A DNA stretch of 41,413 nucleotides from Oceanospirillales bacterium. GTDB taxonomy: Bacteria; Pseudomonadota; Gammaproteobacteria; Xanthomonadales; SZUA-38. Location: the NCBI GenBank assembly GCA_003233095.1, contig QIKT01000091.1:1-41413 (forward strand). The letters are read 5' to 3'. Made by a program: the position numbers and the translations under genes. The notes beneath the pieces are model-generated. The model was not told where the DNA came from and made no database searches. It saw nothing but the letters and a program-made list of their open reading frames with translations. This document shows, piece after piece, positions 1 to 8,014 of this stretch; position 1 is the stretch's first letter; every line of letters starts with the position of its first letter.

Positions 1-569
1 ATGTCGCGAAACCTGGCCCAGTCGATCTGTCGCGAATAGGCCGAAAACCCACCGATGATCATTTTCGGCTGATGCGTTTGAGCCAGTTGTGCGATCTGAT
101 CATAATCGATCAGGCCGGTGTCATGGTTGATGCCATATTGGATTGCGTTGAATATCTTGCCGGAAAAATTGACCTTGGAGCCATGAGTCAAATGGCCACC
201 ATCAGCCAAACTCATGCCCAAAATGGTGTCGCCGGGACTGAGCAGGGCCAGATAGACCGCGGCGTTGGCCTGTGAACCCGAATGGGGCTGAACGTTGGCA
301 TAATCGGCGCCAAACAGCGCTTTGACTCGTTCAATGGCCAGTGTCTCGGCAACATCGACGTACTCGCAACCGCCGTAATAGCGCTTGCCTGGGTAGCCTT
401 CGGCGTACTTGTTGGTCAACACCGACCCCTGTGCCTGCATCACCAGAGGACTGGCGTAGTTTTCTGAAGCGATCAGTTCGACATGATCCTCCTGACGCTG
501 GCTTTCGGCCTGCATGGCGACGTGCAATGGCTTGTCGAACTGTTCGATGGTCATGGTCTGGGAAAACAT
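1..569 (-). CDS. glyA: Serine hydroxymethyltransferase, 5' part (cut by window edge)
   Basis: Serine hydroxymethyltransferase is a cytosolic PLP enzyme that interconverts serine and glycine while loading one-carbon units onto tetrahydrofolate. The ORF track missed it because it runs off the window. Translating the minus strand from the ATG at 569 gives about 189 residues with the family hallmarks: [15 protein letters not shown], then [17 protein letters not shown], then [11 protein letters not shown] and the segment [15 protein letters not shown], ending at [19 protein letters not shown]. The PLP-binding lysine would lie beyond the edge. The start is supported by an AGGA ribosome-binding site about 8 bases upstream. 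It lies 54 bases after the epimerase-like gene on the same strand, with no convincing terminator between them, so read-through from the glycan operon is possible. Confidence 0.96.
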   Translation of the reverse strand, partial: MFSQTMTIEQFDKPLHVAMQAESQRQEDHVELIASENYASPLVMQAQGSVLTNKYAEGYPGKRYYGGCEYVDVAETLAIERVKALFGADYANVQPHSGSQANAAVYLALLSPGDTILGMSLADGGHLTHGSKVNFSGKIFNAIQYGINHDTGLIDYDQIAQLAQTHQPKMIIGGFSAYSRQIDWARFRD

Positions 570-623
570 GTCTCTATCCTGTCAGATTGGCGGTCGATCG
601 GGGCTCATGTTCAAGCCCGCATT

Positions 624-1565
624 CTACTCCGAACCGAGTGACAGAGCCATGATGCGGACATCATCTGCTGACTGCCAGGTCTGGCGATCCGGCTTGAATG
701 GACGAGGTTGGTAGGCAAGATCGCGAACAGCTGCCTGATGATCCACAATCAGATCGCGAGACATCCTCAGCAGCATCTGAGCGTTCACGTCGTCGAATCG
801 ACGTCGTCGTCTGAGAAACCAGATGCCACATCGCAGCATCCACATCGGCAGCACTATGATACGCACAGGTCGATCCAGCGAGACAAAAATCCGTGCCACC
901 ATCTCTCGGTAGGACAGCCGATCCCCACCTCCCAGGGAATAGACGCCGGAGCATATTGACGATTGCTGAATCACCGCCAGGACCGCGCAGGCAAGATCCA
1001 TCACATGGACCGGCTGTCTGAGGCCATTGGCTGCCATTGGTAGCGCAATGACGCCGAACCGATCAATCAAATTCGCGAATCGAGTCAGGTTTCGATCCCT
1101 GCCCAGGCCGTAGATCAATGTCGGTCGAAACACGGTCCAGGCAATCTCTGCTGCATCGCACTGCAACCTGACCTGAGTTTCACCGTCTTTGAGTGCACTG
1201 AGCACGTGCTGCTCGTGGATGTCAGCGGAATCAGCCTTGTTGTCGAGGCTGCTGGAACTGAAGGCAATCACTCTACTGAGACTTCCCAGCATACCCATAA
1301 CACTCTCGAGCGGCTCGAATGGCCCAATCCAGATCAACGTGTGAACGCTGGAGCAGGCCTGATCGGTGTCGGTCAATCCTGATAACCAGCGCGCGTTGGA
1401 ACTGCTGGAATCGGTTCGGTCACTACCGGAGCGAGATACCACGACCACTCGTTCACCCTGATCTTCGAGTGCTTCGATAATGGCCTGGGCGACCTGGTTG
1501 TTACCGCCATGGATGAGGATCTGTTCGTCATCCGCATTGGCTGGGCTGCCAGGGACGTGATTCAT
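624..1565 (-). CDS. NAD(P)-binding epimerase/dehydratase-like protein (atypical SDR)
   Basis: About 313 residues with an extended short-chain dehydrogenase (Rossmann) fold, probably acting on a nucleotide sugar or lipid-linked sugar. Seen: an N-terminal dinucleotide-binding segment ILIHGGNNQVAQAI with a divergent glycine motif, the SDR-typical VFRPTLIYGLGRDRN in the middle, and PVHVMDLACAVLAVI plus YSLGGGDRLSYREMV later. A clear YxxxK catalytic pair is not visible where expected. I chose the ATG at 1565 rather than the ORF-track start at 1622, because it overlaps the TGA of the upstream glycosyltransferase as ATGA. This is the last gene of the glycan operon before glyA. The fold is well supported; the substrate is unknown. 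Confidence 0.8.
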   Translation of the reverse strand: MNHVPGSPANADDEQILIHGGNNQVAQAIIEALEDQGERVVVVSRSGSDRTDSSSSNARWLSGLTDTDQACSSVHTLIWIGPFEPLESVMGMLGSLSRVIAFSSSSLDNKADSADIHEQHVLSALKDGETQVRLQCDAAEIAWTVFRPTLIYGLGRDRNLTRFANLIDRFGVIALPMAANGLRQPVHVMDLACAVLAVIQQSSICSGVYSLGGGDRLSYREMVARIFVSLDRPVRIIVLPMWMLRCGIWFLRRRRRFDDVNAQMLLRMSRDLIVDHQAAVRDLAYQPRPFKPDRQTWQSADDVRIMALSLGSE

Positions 1566-2434
1566 CGACCCAGTCGCTGTTGCAGCCAATATCGAAGAGC
1601 GAGAAACCGCGGCCAAATCCATCTCGTCAGAGGTCCGCAGCGAGCGCTCAGATGTTGTTCAAAAAAGCGCAGCATGCTCTGGTACTTGTGCGCTGCGGAG
1701 GCTTGACTGCACCACTGCTGACTAACGCCCTTGGCGTGTGCCACACGAAGCTGCGGGCAGTAGAACACCTTCCACCCTGCCTGTCTGATCCTGATGAACA
1801 GGTCCAGATCCTCGCAGTGCAGGAAGTAGTGCTCATCCATGCCATTGATCTGTGTCCAGCATTCAGAGCGAATCATCATCACGGCGCCTGAAACGGCCTC
1901 AGCTTCGATCATCGATTCCGATGAGCTGACCGGTTTGAGGTTGACGCCCTGAAGACCCAGGCGTTGCAGACCCAACGCCGTGATCATTGCACGCCCGGGT
2001 GTTGGCAGACGCCGCCTTGAGCCACGCTGTTCGCTGCCGTCCAGGTTATCGACTCGCGGGGCAAGCAATCCTGCGCGGCTCTCTGATGCCATCCAGCCGG
2101 CAAGCATGGCGATCCCCTGTTCTGACAGCAGGCAATCGGGATTGAGCAAGACCAGAAGATCGTGATTCTGCGATCTGGCAGCACGGTTGCAGGCAGTGGC
2201 AAAGCCTTCATTGGTCTGGTTGATGATAAGGTTCAGGTCCTTGCGACCCGGCAGGCTCTGAAGCCATTCTCGAGACCCATCTTCAGATGCATTGTCGACA
2301 ATGCACAGCCTCAGTCTGAGGTGCTTCGGAACAATCTGAGACTCCACTGAGGCGACACAGCGCTGCAACCAGTTCAGGCCATTGAAACTGACCACCACCA
2401 CCAGGCAATCCTGAACCGTGGGTTCGGCGCTCAC
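1562..2434 (-). CDS. Family 2 glycosyltransferase (rhamnosyltransferase-like)
   Basis: About 290 residues with a GT-A fold, likely transferring a sugar from a nucleotide donor to a growing lipid-linked glycan at the inner face of the membrane. Seen: the N-terminal strand CLVVVVSFNGLNWLQRCVAS, the donor-site segment LLVLLNPDC in place of a strict DXD, a SGAVMMIRSECW acceptor-side segment, and the C-terminal HCEDLDLFIRIRQAGW typical of WbbL/RfbF-type rhamnosyltransferases. The ORF track starts at 2500, but a GTG at 2434 overlaps the upstream TGA as GTGA, the same coupling used elsewhere in this operon, and begins just before the conserved domain. Sugar specificity cannot be read from sequence alone. 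Confidence 0.88.
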   Translation of the reverse strand: MSAEPTVQDCLVVVVSFNGLNWLQRCVASVESQIVPKHLRLRLCIVDNASEDGSREWLQSLPGRKDLNLIINQTNEGFATACNRAARSQNHDLLVLLNPDCLLSEQGIAMLAGWMASESRAGLLAPRVDNLDGSEQRGSRRRLPTPGRAMITALGLQRLGLQGVNLKPVSSSESMIEAEAVSGAVMMIRSECWTQINGMDEHYFLHCEDLDLFIRIRQAGWKVFYCPQLRVAHAKGVSQQWCSQASAAHKYQSMLRFFEQHLSARCGPLTRWIWPRFLALRYWLQQRLGR

Positions 2435-4248
2435 AGACTCAACAGGCTGTCCATTCGACCATGACTGCCATGCCACAGATTGCTCCAGCCCTCCAGACAT
2501 GTAATCACAGAATCCAGCTCATCACGAATTCGATCCGCCAACTGCTGATCGGACGTCTGCGGCCACCCAAGAAACATCGGACAGCTCGACTCACGCAAGG
2601 CCGAGCCGTGAACCGTGATCCACTCGGTCACATCGTCATACCAGAACTGCGGCACTTCGGCAGCCGAGGTCAGCTGCTGCTGAAGTTGGCGCAAAATTCC
2701 CGAGCGCAGATAGCCGTGGTATTCCCGAACCAGCCGAATCAGCGTCTGATCACTGGCCGACTGAAGATCTCGATACACTGCGGCCAGTGATTCCAGCCGT
2801 TGCTCAGGCAGCTCAGCGCGAATCTGATCACGCGCCTGATCAGCCAATTCGGCCAGGAAACGATTGAACGAAGGGACATATTCCTCGGCATAAGGACTTT
2901 CCCCTGTGCGTGGACGATGCCACTGAAGCATCGCTGGCAAGTTCAGCACCCGGCTGTCGGATCGGACCAGGGTAAGCCAGCTGTGCCACAAACGGGACAG
3001 GTCTTCATCCCCGCCTGAAAATGGCGGCACCATCTGGCGATTATCGATCGCCATCGGCATATACTTGCCTCGGTCTGACAGTTGCATAAGTGGATACGCT
3101 TCAACCAACCTTGGACGATTAAGCAGTGATCGATAGTGTTTTTCGTCGATGCGCAGCGCAGCACTCATCTGCCAGGGCATGGTGTAGTAGGCCAGAGTGC
3201 TATCCAGGCGACTGTCACCCACACTGCCGAGTTGCAGGCTGACCACCTGTTGGTCAATGACAGCCTCATTCAGAGCCAACCAGGTCATTCCCTTCAGAGA
3301 AATCAGGTCGGTGTTGACCGATTCTGTCAGCAAGCTGCTGACCGATTGCCCCAGGCAACGGTTGCATAGGCTGATCAAGCCTTCGGAAGCATTGGACAAG
3401 GCATCGTCTAGCAGAGAATCGTCCGGAATGAATTCTGCTGGATACAAAGGCGGGTTTCTCAGTTGAACCTGATCCATGCGACTGTGCGGCAGCAGTTTGG
3501 GTGTGACATCGAATCGCGAATCCAGGATCAGACAACGAAGGCCAGCGGTGAGCAGGAGCACTGCATTCATCCATCGCGCTGTCATCAATGCGGGATTGGG
3601 TTCCTCATCGCTTGATTGTGATTCAATGCCCGCCTCATGCAGCATCCGATCACATTCGGACTCGATGCGTGTCAGCCAGTCCGCACTCAGACACATCAGT
3701 TGAATGTTAGCTGAATCGAGCGTTTGCTCGAGCCCTGCCCGATCGCTGTCACTGATCAGGTGACCATCCATGGGCAGCAGCGTCAATCGAGTCCCCTGAA
3801 CGTCCGGATCAGCCACCCAATGCTCTACAATGCGCTTGAGTCGATCACTGTCACCATACGACAGGAGAAACACCTCGCAGATCGCATCCATATCCGTTTC
3901 GATCGTCAATGTGGATGCTGCGCTGATGACGCTGTCGGCAGACTCGATCAGTCCTCGCTGTATCAGCACATCGAACATGCGGCTGACTGCATCGGAATTG
4001 TCAGCCAGATCAGGTAGTTCCCTGAGGATGCGCTGGATATGACTCGCCCTCGTATCAAACTGCTTGCACTGCCCCATGGCTCTTAGAACATCGAGTGTCA
4101 TGACGTGAGCTTCGCCATTATCGTAGCGATGAAAGATCGCTTCTTCATCTGACAGCGTCGCCACCCTGCCTTCAACACTGGCCCACAGCCAGTCGTTGCC
4201 ATGGTCGCGCGCAGTGATCGAGTCTTTGAGTGGTTGAATATTGCTCAT
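2431..4248 (-). CDS. 605-residue protein of unknown function in glycan operon, PqqD-like N-terminus
   Basis: I do not recognise a characterised homologue. The first ~90 residues (VATLSDEEAIFHRYDNGEAH, then a string of short helices ending in LIQRGLIESA) look like a small winged-helix/PqqD-like binding module. Next, VFLLSYGDSDRLKRIVEHW resembles the opening strand and helix of a glycosyltransferase with the usual acidic residues changed. Further on is a cysteine pair in LCNRCLGQ, followed by VGDSRLDSTLAYY, MAIDNRQMVPPFSGGDEDL and SRVLNLPAMLQWHRP, which recall the acceptor side of large GT-like proteins. No signal peptide or membrane helix is evident, so it is probably cytosolic. It is 49 bases after the GT-methyltransferase gene and coupled to the next GT2 by a GTGA overlap. 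A divergent transferase or an assembly adaptor are both possible. Confidence 0.85.
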   Translation of the reverse strand: MSNIQPLKDSITARDHGNDWLWASVEGRVATLSDEEAIFHRYDNGEAHVMTLDVLRAMGQCKQFDTRASHIQRILRELPDLADNSDAVSRMFDVLIQRGLIESADSVISAASTLTIETDMDAICEVFLLSYGDSDRLKRIVEHWVADPDVQGTRLTLLPMDGHLISDSDRAGLEQTLDSANIQLMCLSADWLTRIESECDRMLHEAGIESQSSDEEPNPALMTARWMNAVLLLTAGLRCLILDSRFDVTPKLLPHSRMDQVQLRNPPLYPAEFIPDDSLLDDALSNASEGLISLCNRCLGQSVSSLLTESVNTDLISLKGMTWLALNEAVIDQQVVSLQLGSVGDSRLDSTLAYYTMPWQMSAALRIDEKHYRSLLNRPRLVEAYPLMQLSDRGKYMPMAIDNRQMVPPFSGGDEDLSRLWHSWLTLVRSDSRVLNLPAMLQWHRPRTGESPYAEEYVPSFNRFLAELADQARDQIRAELPEQRLESLAAVYRDLQSASDQTLIRLVREYHGYLRSGILRQLQQQLTSAAEVPQFWYDDVTEWITVHGSALRESSCPMFLGWPQTSDQQLADRIRDELDSVITCLEGWSNLWHGSHGRMDSLLSL

Positions 4249-4297
4249 CGGGTTCTCTTGCTTGGATCAATTGGGACGACCGGAAGGAATCGCCGAT

Positions 4298-6025
4298 TCA
4301 GGATGATAGTTTCAGCAGTCGCCTGAGCCAACGGGGCACTCGCTGAAGCTGCTGCTGCAATCGTTCATTGCTCGCCTCCAGTTCAATCAGGCGTGCTCCG
4401 GACTGCATATTGATTCGAATTTCATGCTGGTAATGAGCATAGACACTTTCACTTCGGTCCTGAAACAACATCAGTTCGCTCAACCCTTCTGGCAGATGGG
4501 ATGCCTGACGAGCGGCAAGCATCACAAAATACAGTGGATCAAGTTCGGCTGGGCCCGCAGTCGAGCCATCTTCATCGATGACCTGCCAACTGGCTGTGTT
4601 GAAGTCCGTCTGATGCGACTGATCCAGCGCATACAGTGACGAAATGAATCCCAGTTTCTGCGCATACAATCGTTGATGGGTAAAATGGACACCAACGGTA
4701 GACTCGAACTCTTCTCGATACAGCTCTCTGACATGAAACTCATTGCGATAGCCAACAGCATCGCTGTAGGTTGCCTTGTCCGGTGAGGAGATGATGACGA
4801 ATCCATCTGGCCGCAAGACTCGATCGAATTCGCACATCATCGATGCATGATCGGAGAGGTGTTCAATGGTTTCAAATGAGACCACCACATCCACACTGTC
4901 AGCAGGCAGATCGATTGCGGTGGCATCACCATGTCTGAACTGAAGCCTGGACTGGCTGCCATACCGAGCAGTCGCATGCTGAACCGCTTCATCGCTGATA
5001 TCCATGGCTATCACACGCTTCGCCGAACGCGCCAGCAGCGAGCTGCCATAGCCCTCTCCACAGGCTATGTCCAGCACCGTCTTGCCAGCAAGCAAGCGGC
5101 CCACGATCGCATAACGATGCATGTGCTCGTACCATATTTCTCGAACACATTCAGGAGTAAACCTCTCGCCAGTAAAGGGCAGAGATTGGTTCATGTCAGA
5201 TGCCTCCTGAAGGCTCAGTGACGACGCTATTTCCAGGTCAATAGCCTCTCTGATGGGTCGTATTGGATCGGTCTGAATGAACTCAGCCACTCGTTGCTCG
5301 TAGTCAGGGTATCGTTGAATGAGTTTTTTCAGGTTCTCACCGCCCGGCTGGTGTTCAGTCTGTGCAAACGATTGACCGCCCTGATGTGCCACGAAGGTAT
5401 CATCACAGAGTACGTTTCGCCATCCAGCCATTGATGCTCGCATGCAGAAGTCATTTTCCTCGCCATACCCGGCGCCATAAGTCTCGGCATCGAACAAGCC
5501 CAGCTCATCCAGTGCACGGCGGCGGATGAACATGCAGAACCCGACGCCTGTGGGCAGATCTGGATATTGCCTTGAACCCGTCCGTCTGACCGCGGCTGCA
5601 ACCACTGAGACTTTTTCCGGCATGGGATTGACCTGACAGAAGAGCGGATAGGAACATATTTCGGCATTGTTTGAAAACGGGGTAACGGTGGCAATCTGCG
5701 CATCGCTTCTTGCGCATCGCTGCAGTCCATCGATCCAGCCTTCGCTAACCACCGTGTCAGAGTTGAGAAGAATCACATCCGTATCGAGCTGAGCCATTCC
5801 CTCATTCACGGTTTTAACGAAACCCTGATTGAGCGTGTGCTCAATCAATTGCCAGCCTGGCCGCAGGGCCAGTGCACTGGCGATGACCTGATCAACTGCG
5901 GGGTCATCGGAGGCATCATTGATCAACAAGACTGGCACTGAATCCGAAGTGTATTGAATCACTGAATCAAGACAGCGCCTGAGTACGTTCGCCGCCTTGT
6001 AGACTGGAATGATGATAGCGGTCAT
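4298..6025 (-). CDS. GT2 glycosyltransferase fused to SAM-dependent methyltransferase
   Basis: About 575 residues with two enzymes in one chain. Residues ~1-250 are a GT2 domain: MTAIIIPVYKAANVLRRCLD, VLLINDASDD, the donor-site VILLNSDTVVSEGW, and GYGEENDFCMRASMAGWRN. Residues ~280-460 are a class I methyltransferase: PFTGERFTPE, motif I VLDIACGEGYGSSLLA, an acidic end of strand 2 (IAMDIS), GDATAIDLPADSVDVVVSFE, and LRPDGFVIISSPD. The last ~50 residues form a probable helix/coiled coil (LIELEASNERLQQQLQ) ending in a basic amphipathic tail (RVPRWLRRLLKLSS) that could touch the membrane. The start at 6025 overlaps the wzt stop as ATGA; the ORF-track ATG at 6037 is less likely. An internal ATG at 5194 with a perfect AGGAGG site could yield the methyltransferase alone. 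The likely role is glycan elongation plus methylation, possibly chain capping. Confidence 0.9.
   Translation of the reverse strand: MTAIIIPVYKAANVLRRCLDSVIQYTSDSVPVLLINDASDDPAVDQVIASALALRPGWQLIEHTLNQGFVKTVNEGMAQLDTDVILLNSDTVVSEGWIDGLQRCARSDAQIATVTPFSNNAEICSYPLFCQVNPMPEKVSVVAAAVRRTGSRQYPDLPTGVGFCMFIRRRALDELGLFDAETYGAGYGEENDFCMRASMAGWRNVLCDDTFVAHQGGQSFAQTEHQPGGENLKKLIQRYPDYEQRVAEFIQTDPIRPIREAIDLEIASSLSLQEASDMNQSLPFTGERFTPECVREIWYEHMHRYAIVGRLLAGKTVLDIACGEGYGSSLLARSAKRVIAMDISDEAVQHATARYGSQSRLQFRHGDATAIDLPADSVDVVVSFETIEHLSDHASMMCEFDRVLRPDGFVIISSPDKATYSDAVGYRNEFHVRELYREEFESTVGVHFTHQRLYAQKLGFISSLYALDQSHQTDFNTASWQVIDEDGSTAGPAELDPLYFVMLAARQASHLPEGLSELMLFQDRSESVYAHYQHEIRINMQSGARLIELEASNERLQQQLQRVPRWLRRLLKLSS
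5192..5208 (-). promoter_or_regulatory. Internal ribosome-binding site and in-frame ATG at the GT/methyltransferase boundary
   Basis: On the minus strand the sequence reads AGGAGG (5208-5203), eight bases, then ATG (5194-5192). This ATG is in frame with the fusion ORF and opens MNQSLPFTGERF, the exact beginning of the methyltransferase domain. If used, it would give a free methyltransferase of about 298 residues (4298-5194). It could also be a relic of two once-separate genes. Confidence 0.6.
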
Positions 6026-7197
6026 TCGCTTCGCCACTGGTGGGCAACACGCAAGGAACCAAATGCTCGTGAGCGCCCTGGTATGCGAAATGATCGGTCA
6101 ACCAGATTCGATACCAGCCCATCGGTCTCATCCAGAATCACCGCATCCAGAGTGTAGTGACCTGGTAGCAGATCAGAAAACGACCAATGTGTTCTGAGGA
6201 CGTGGGGCTCATCTTGCGCCCGTCGGAATTGCTCCTCAGCGTTCAGGTTCTGACAGCAAATGAGCTGACCATCCGTCCCGTACACTCGAAACCGAAAGCG
6301 CCAACCAGCTTCCAATCGCTGCTGGCCAGGCCAGGACATCCGAAGTACATTCGTTTCGTTGATCTGGATATCATCAAGACTCGCGCATTTCTGATGGTCC
6401 CATATGGCCTGATCAAGCTGAATAGCTCGATGATCGATGCTATTCAGAGATTCACCATGTTGTTCCAGGGACTGACGATGATAGGCCTGGCAAACTACAA
6501 AGGCATCTCCTGAAGCAAGCACTTTTCCTTGCTCCAGCCACATCGCTGATTGGCACAGCTTCTGGATGTGATACGTGCTGTGAGAGACCATCAGCAAGGT
6601 TCCACCTGAGGACAGATAGTCCTCGATCCAGGTGATGCATTTCTTCTGGAACGACTCATCCCCAACTGAAAGCACCTCATCGGTTATCAGCAAATCAGGT
6701 TTGAGGGCCGTCATTAGCGAGAACCCAAGCCTTGCCTGCATCCCGGATGAGTAGGTTTTGACCGGTTGATTCAGTTCTGCTTCATCCAATCCTGAAAACT
6801 GAATGATATCTGGCAGCAGAGAGATGATGCCCTCATCACTGACTCCGTAGAGTGATGCGGCAGATTTGAGATTATCGATCCCGGAATACTCGGGATGAAA
6901 GCCACCTCCCAGCTCCAGCATGGCGGCCACCAACCCTCTGCAAACAATCTGACCTTCAGTAGGATGCAGCACACCGGCAATCAATTTGAGCAGCGTGGAT
7001 TTACCGGCACCGTTTTCGCCAATAATGGCCATTGATTGCCCCGGCTCTATGACCAGGCTGATCTGATCCAGCACTCTCTCTACGTGCCGATCTGCGGATC
7101 GGGTCAAGGTATGCAGCAATCCCAGTAGTCGGTCCCGCCTCGTGGTCGTTCTGGGGTAGTCCTTGCTGACATCACTCAGAGTGACCAGAGGCGTCAC
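6022..7197 (-). CDS. wzt: O-antigen/polysaccharide ABC transporter ATP-binding protein with C-terminal glycan-recognition domain
   Basis: About 391 residues, the cytoplasmic ATPase that drives export of an undecaprenyl-linked polysaccharide through Wzm. The nucleotide-binding domain (~1-240) shows Walker A IIGENGAGKSTLLKL, the Q-loop region, the signature YSSGMQARLGFS, Walker B DLLITDEVLSVGDESF and the H-loop MVSHSTYHI. Residues ~260-391 form a β-rich extension (RFRFRVYGTDGQ, SFSDLLPGHYTLDAVILDE) like the Wzt C-terminal carbohydrate-binding domain that reads chain ends in O8/O9a-type systems. The ORF track begins at 7371, but that would place most of the extra N-terminus inside wzm. A GTG at 7197 overlaps the wzm TGA as GTGA and starts just before TLSDVSKDYP. 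Confidence 0.93.
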   Translation of the reverse strand: MTPLVTLSDVSKDYPRTTTRRDRLLGLLHTLTRSADRHVERVLDQISLVIEPGQSMAIIGENGAGKSTLLKLIAGVLHPTEGQIVCRGLVAAMLELGGGFHPEYSGIDNLKSAASLYGVSDEGIISLLPDIIQFSGLDEAELNQPVKTYSSGMQARLGFSLMTALKPDLLITDEVLSVGDESFQKKCITWIEDYLSSGGTLLMVSHSTYHIQKLCQSAMWLEQGKVLASGDAFVVCQAYHRQSLEQHGESLNSIDHRAIQLDQAIWDHQKCASLDDIQINETNVLRMSWPGQQRLEAGWRFRFRVYGTDGQLICCQNLNAEEQFRRAQDEPHVLRTHWSFSDLLPGHYTLDAVILDETDGLVSNLVDRSFRIPGRSRAFGSLRVAHQWRSE

Positions 7198-7985
7198 AGG
7201 AAATCCTCGAATCGAGTACTGAGTCGATTGAAATACCACCACCCGGCCACTAGCAACAGGACCGCTGTTGCAGTCATGATCAGCATCGTTGACAGCTGTG
7301 GCCATTGCCCTGTCAGCAGGCACTCTCTGATAGCTGTCATCACATGGTGCAATGGATTCAGCTCGAACCACTGACGGTATTGGTCTGGAATCTGTTCGAG
7401 CGTATACAGAATAGGTGTCGTGAAGAACAGCAGCATTAGCAGCGCAGTGAGCATATGCGCCAGATCACGGATAAACACCTGCGTGGCCGATACAAACAGA
7501 GCCAGCGCAGCGGTGAACACAAATAGAATCAACAGCAGACACAACACCACAGGAAGCATGACCCAGTGAATGGTAGTGCCGCTGATTTGCAGTAACAGTA
7601 AAATGACGAGGTAGCCGGCCAGGTGCAGTACAAAGGAAGCACTCACATCGGAGAAGACCAGAATATGTCGCGGTAATGCAATTTTGCCGATCAATTCACG
7701 ATTGGACGTGATCGATTGACAGCCCTTGCTCAGGGAGTCGGAAAACATGAACCAGGGCCAGAACGCAACGGCCAGATACGGAATGAACCCGGTGGCATCA
7801 AATCCGGGCAATTCTTTGACTTTGAGAATTTCCACGAAGACAAACGAGTAGACTGCCAATAACATCATCGGCAGTAGCAACACCCACAACAGTCCACCCA
7901 GACTGCTCAAGTACTGTTCTCGAATTTGCCGGTTCAGCAGGTTTTGAAACAGCGTGTACTGAACCTGCAACTGTCCCCTGCTCAT
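7194..7985 (-). CDS. wzm: Polysaccharide ABC transporter permease
   Basis: About 263 residues, inner-membrane ABC-2 type permease that pairs with Wzt to flip a finished, lipid-linked polysaccharide to the periplasm. Seen: an amphipathic N-terminus (FQNLLNRQIREQYLSSLGGLLW) typical of the family, then about six hydrophobic segments, with the conserved periplasmic/cytoplasmic turn SATQVFIRDLAHMLTALLMLLFFTTPILY and the final LNPLHHVMTAIRECLL. It is translationally coupled to wzt (GTGA overlap) and lies 29 bases after the parvulin gene. No strong Shine-Dalgarno site is seen ahead of its ATG. Confidence 0.93.
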   Translation of the reverse strand: MSRGQLQVQYTLFQNLLNRQIREQYLSSLGGLLWVLLLPMMLLAVYSFVFVEILKVKELPGFDATGFIPYLAVAFWPWFMFSDSLSKGCQSITSNRELIGKIALPRHILVFSDVSASFVLHLAGYLVILLLLQISGTTIHWVMLPVVLCLLLILFVFTAALALFVSATQVFIRDLAHMLTALLMLLFFTTPILYTLEQIPDQYRQWFELNPLHHVMTAIRECLLTGQWPQLSTMLIMTATAVLLLVAGWWYFNRLSTRFEDFL

Positions 7986-8014
7986 GCTATCGTCACGCTG
8001 CTATCCCGCCTGGA

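Noticed and set aside
600-618. GGGCT/AGCCC hairpin between the epimerase-like gene and glyA as a terminator
   Set aside because: Stem is only 5 bp with an 8-base loop and no T-run follows on the minus strand.
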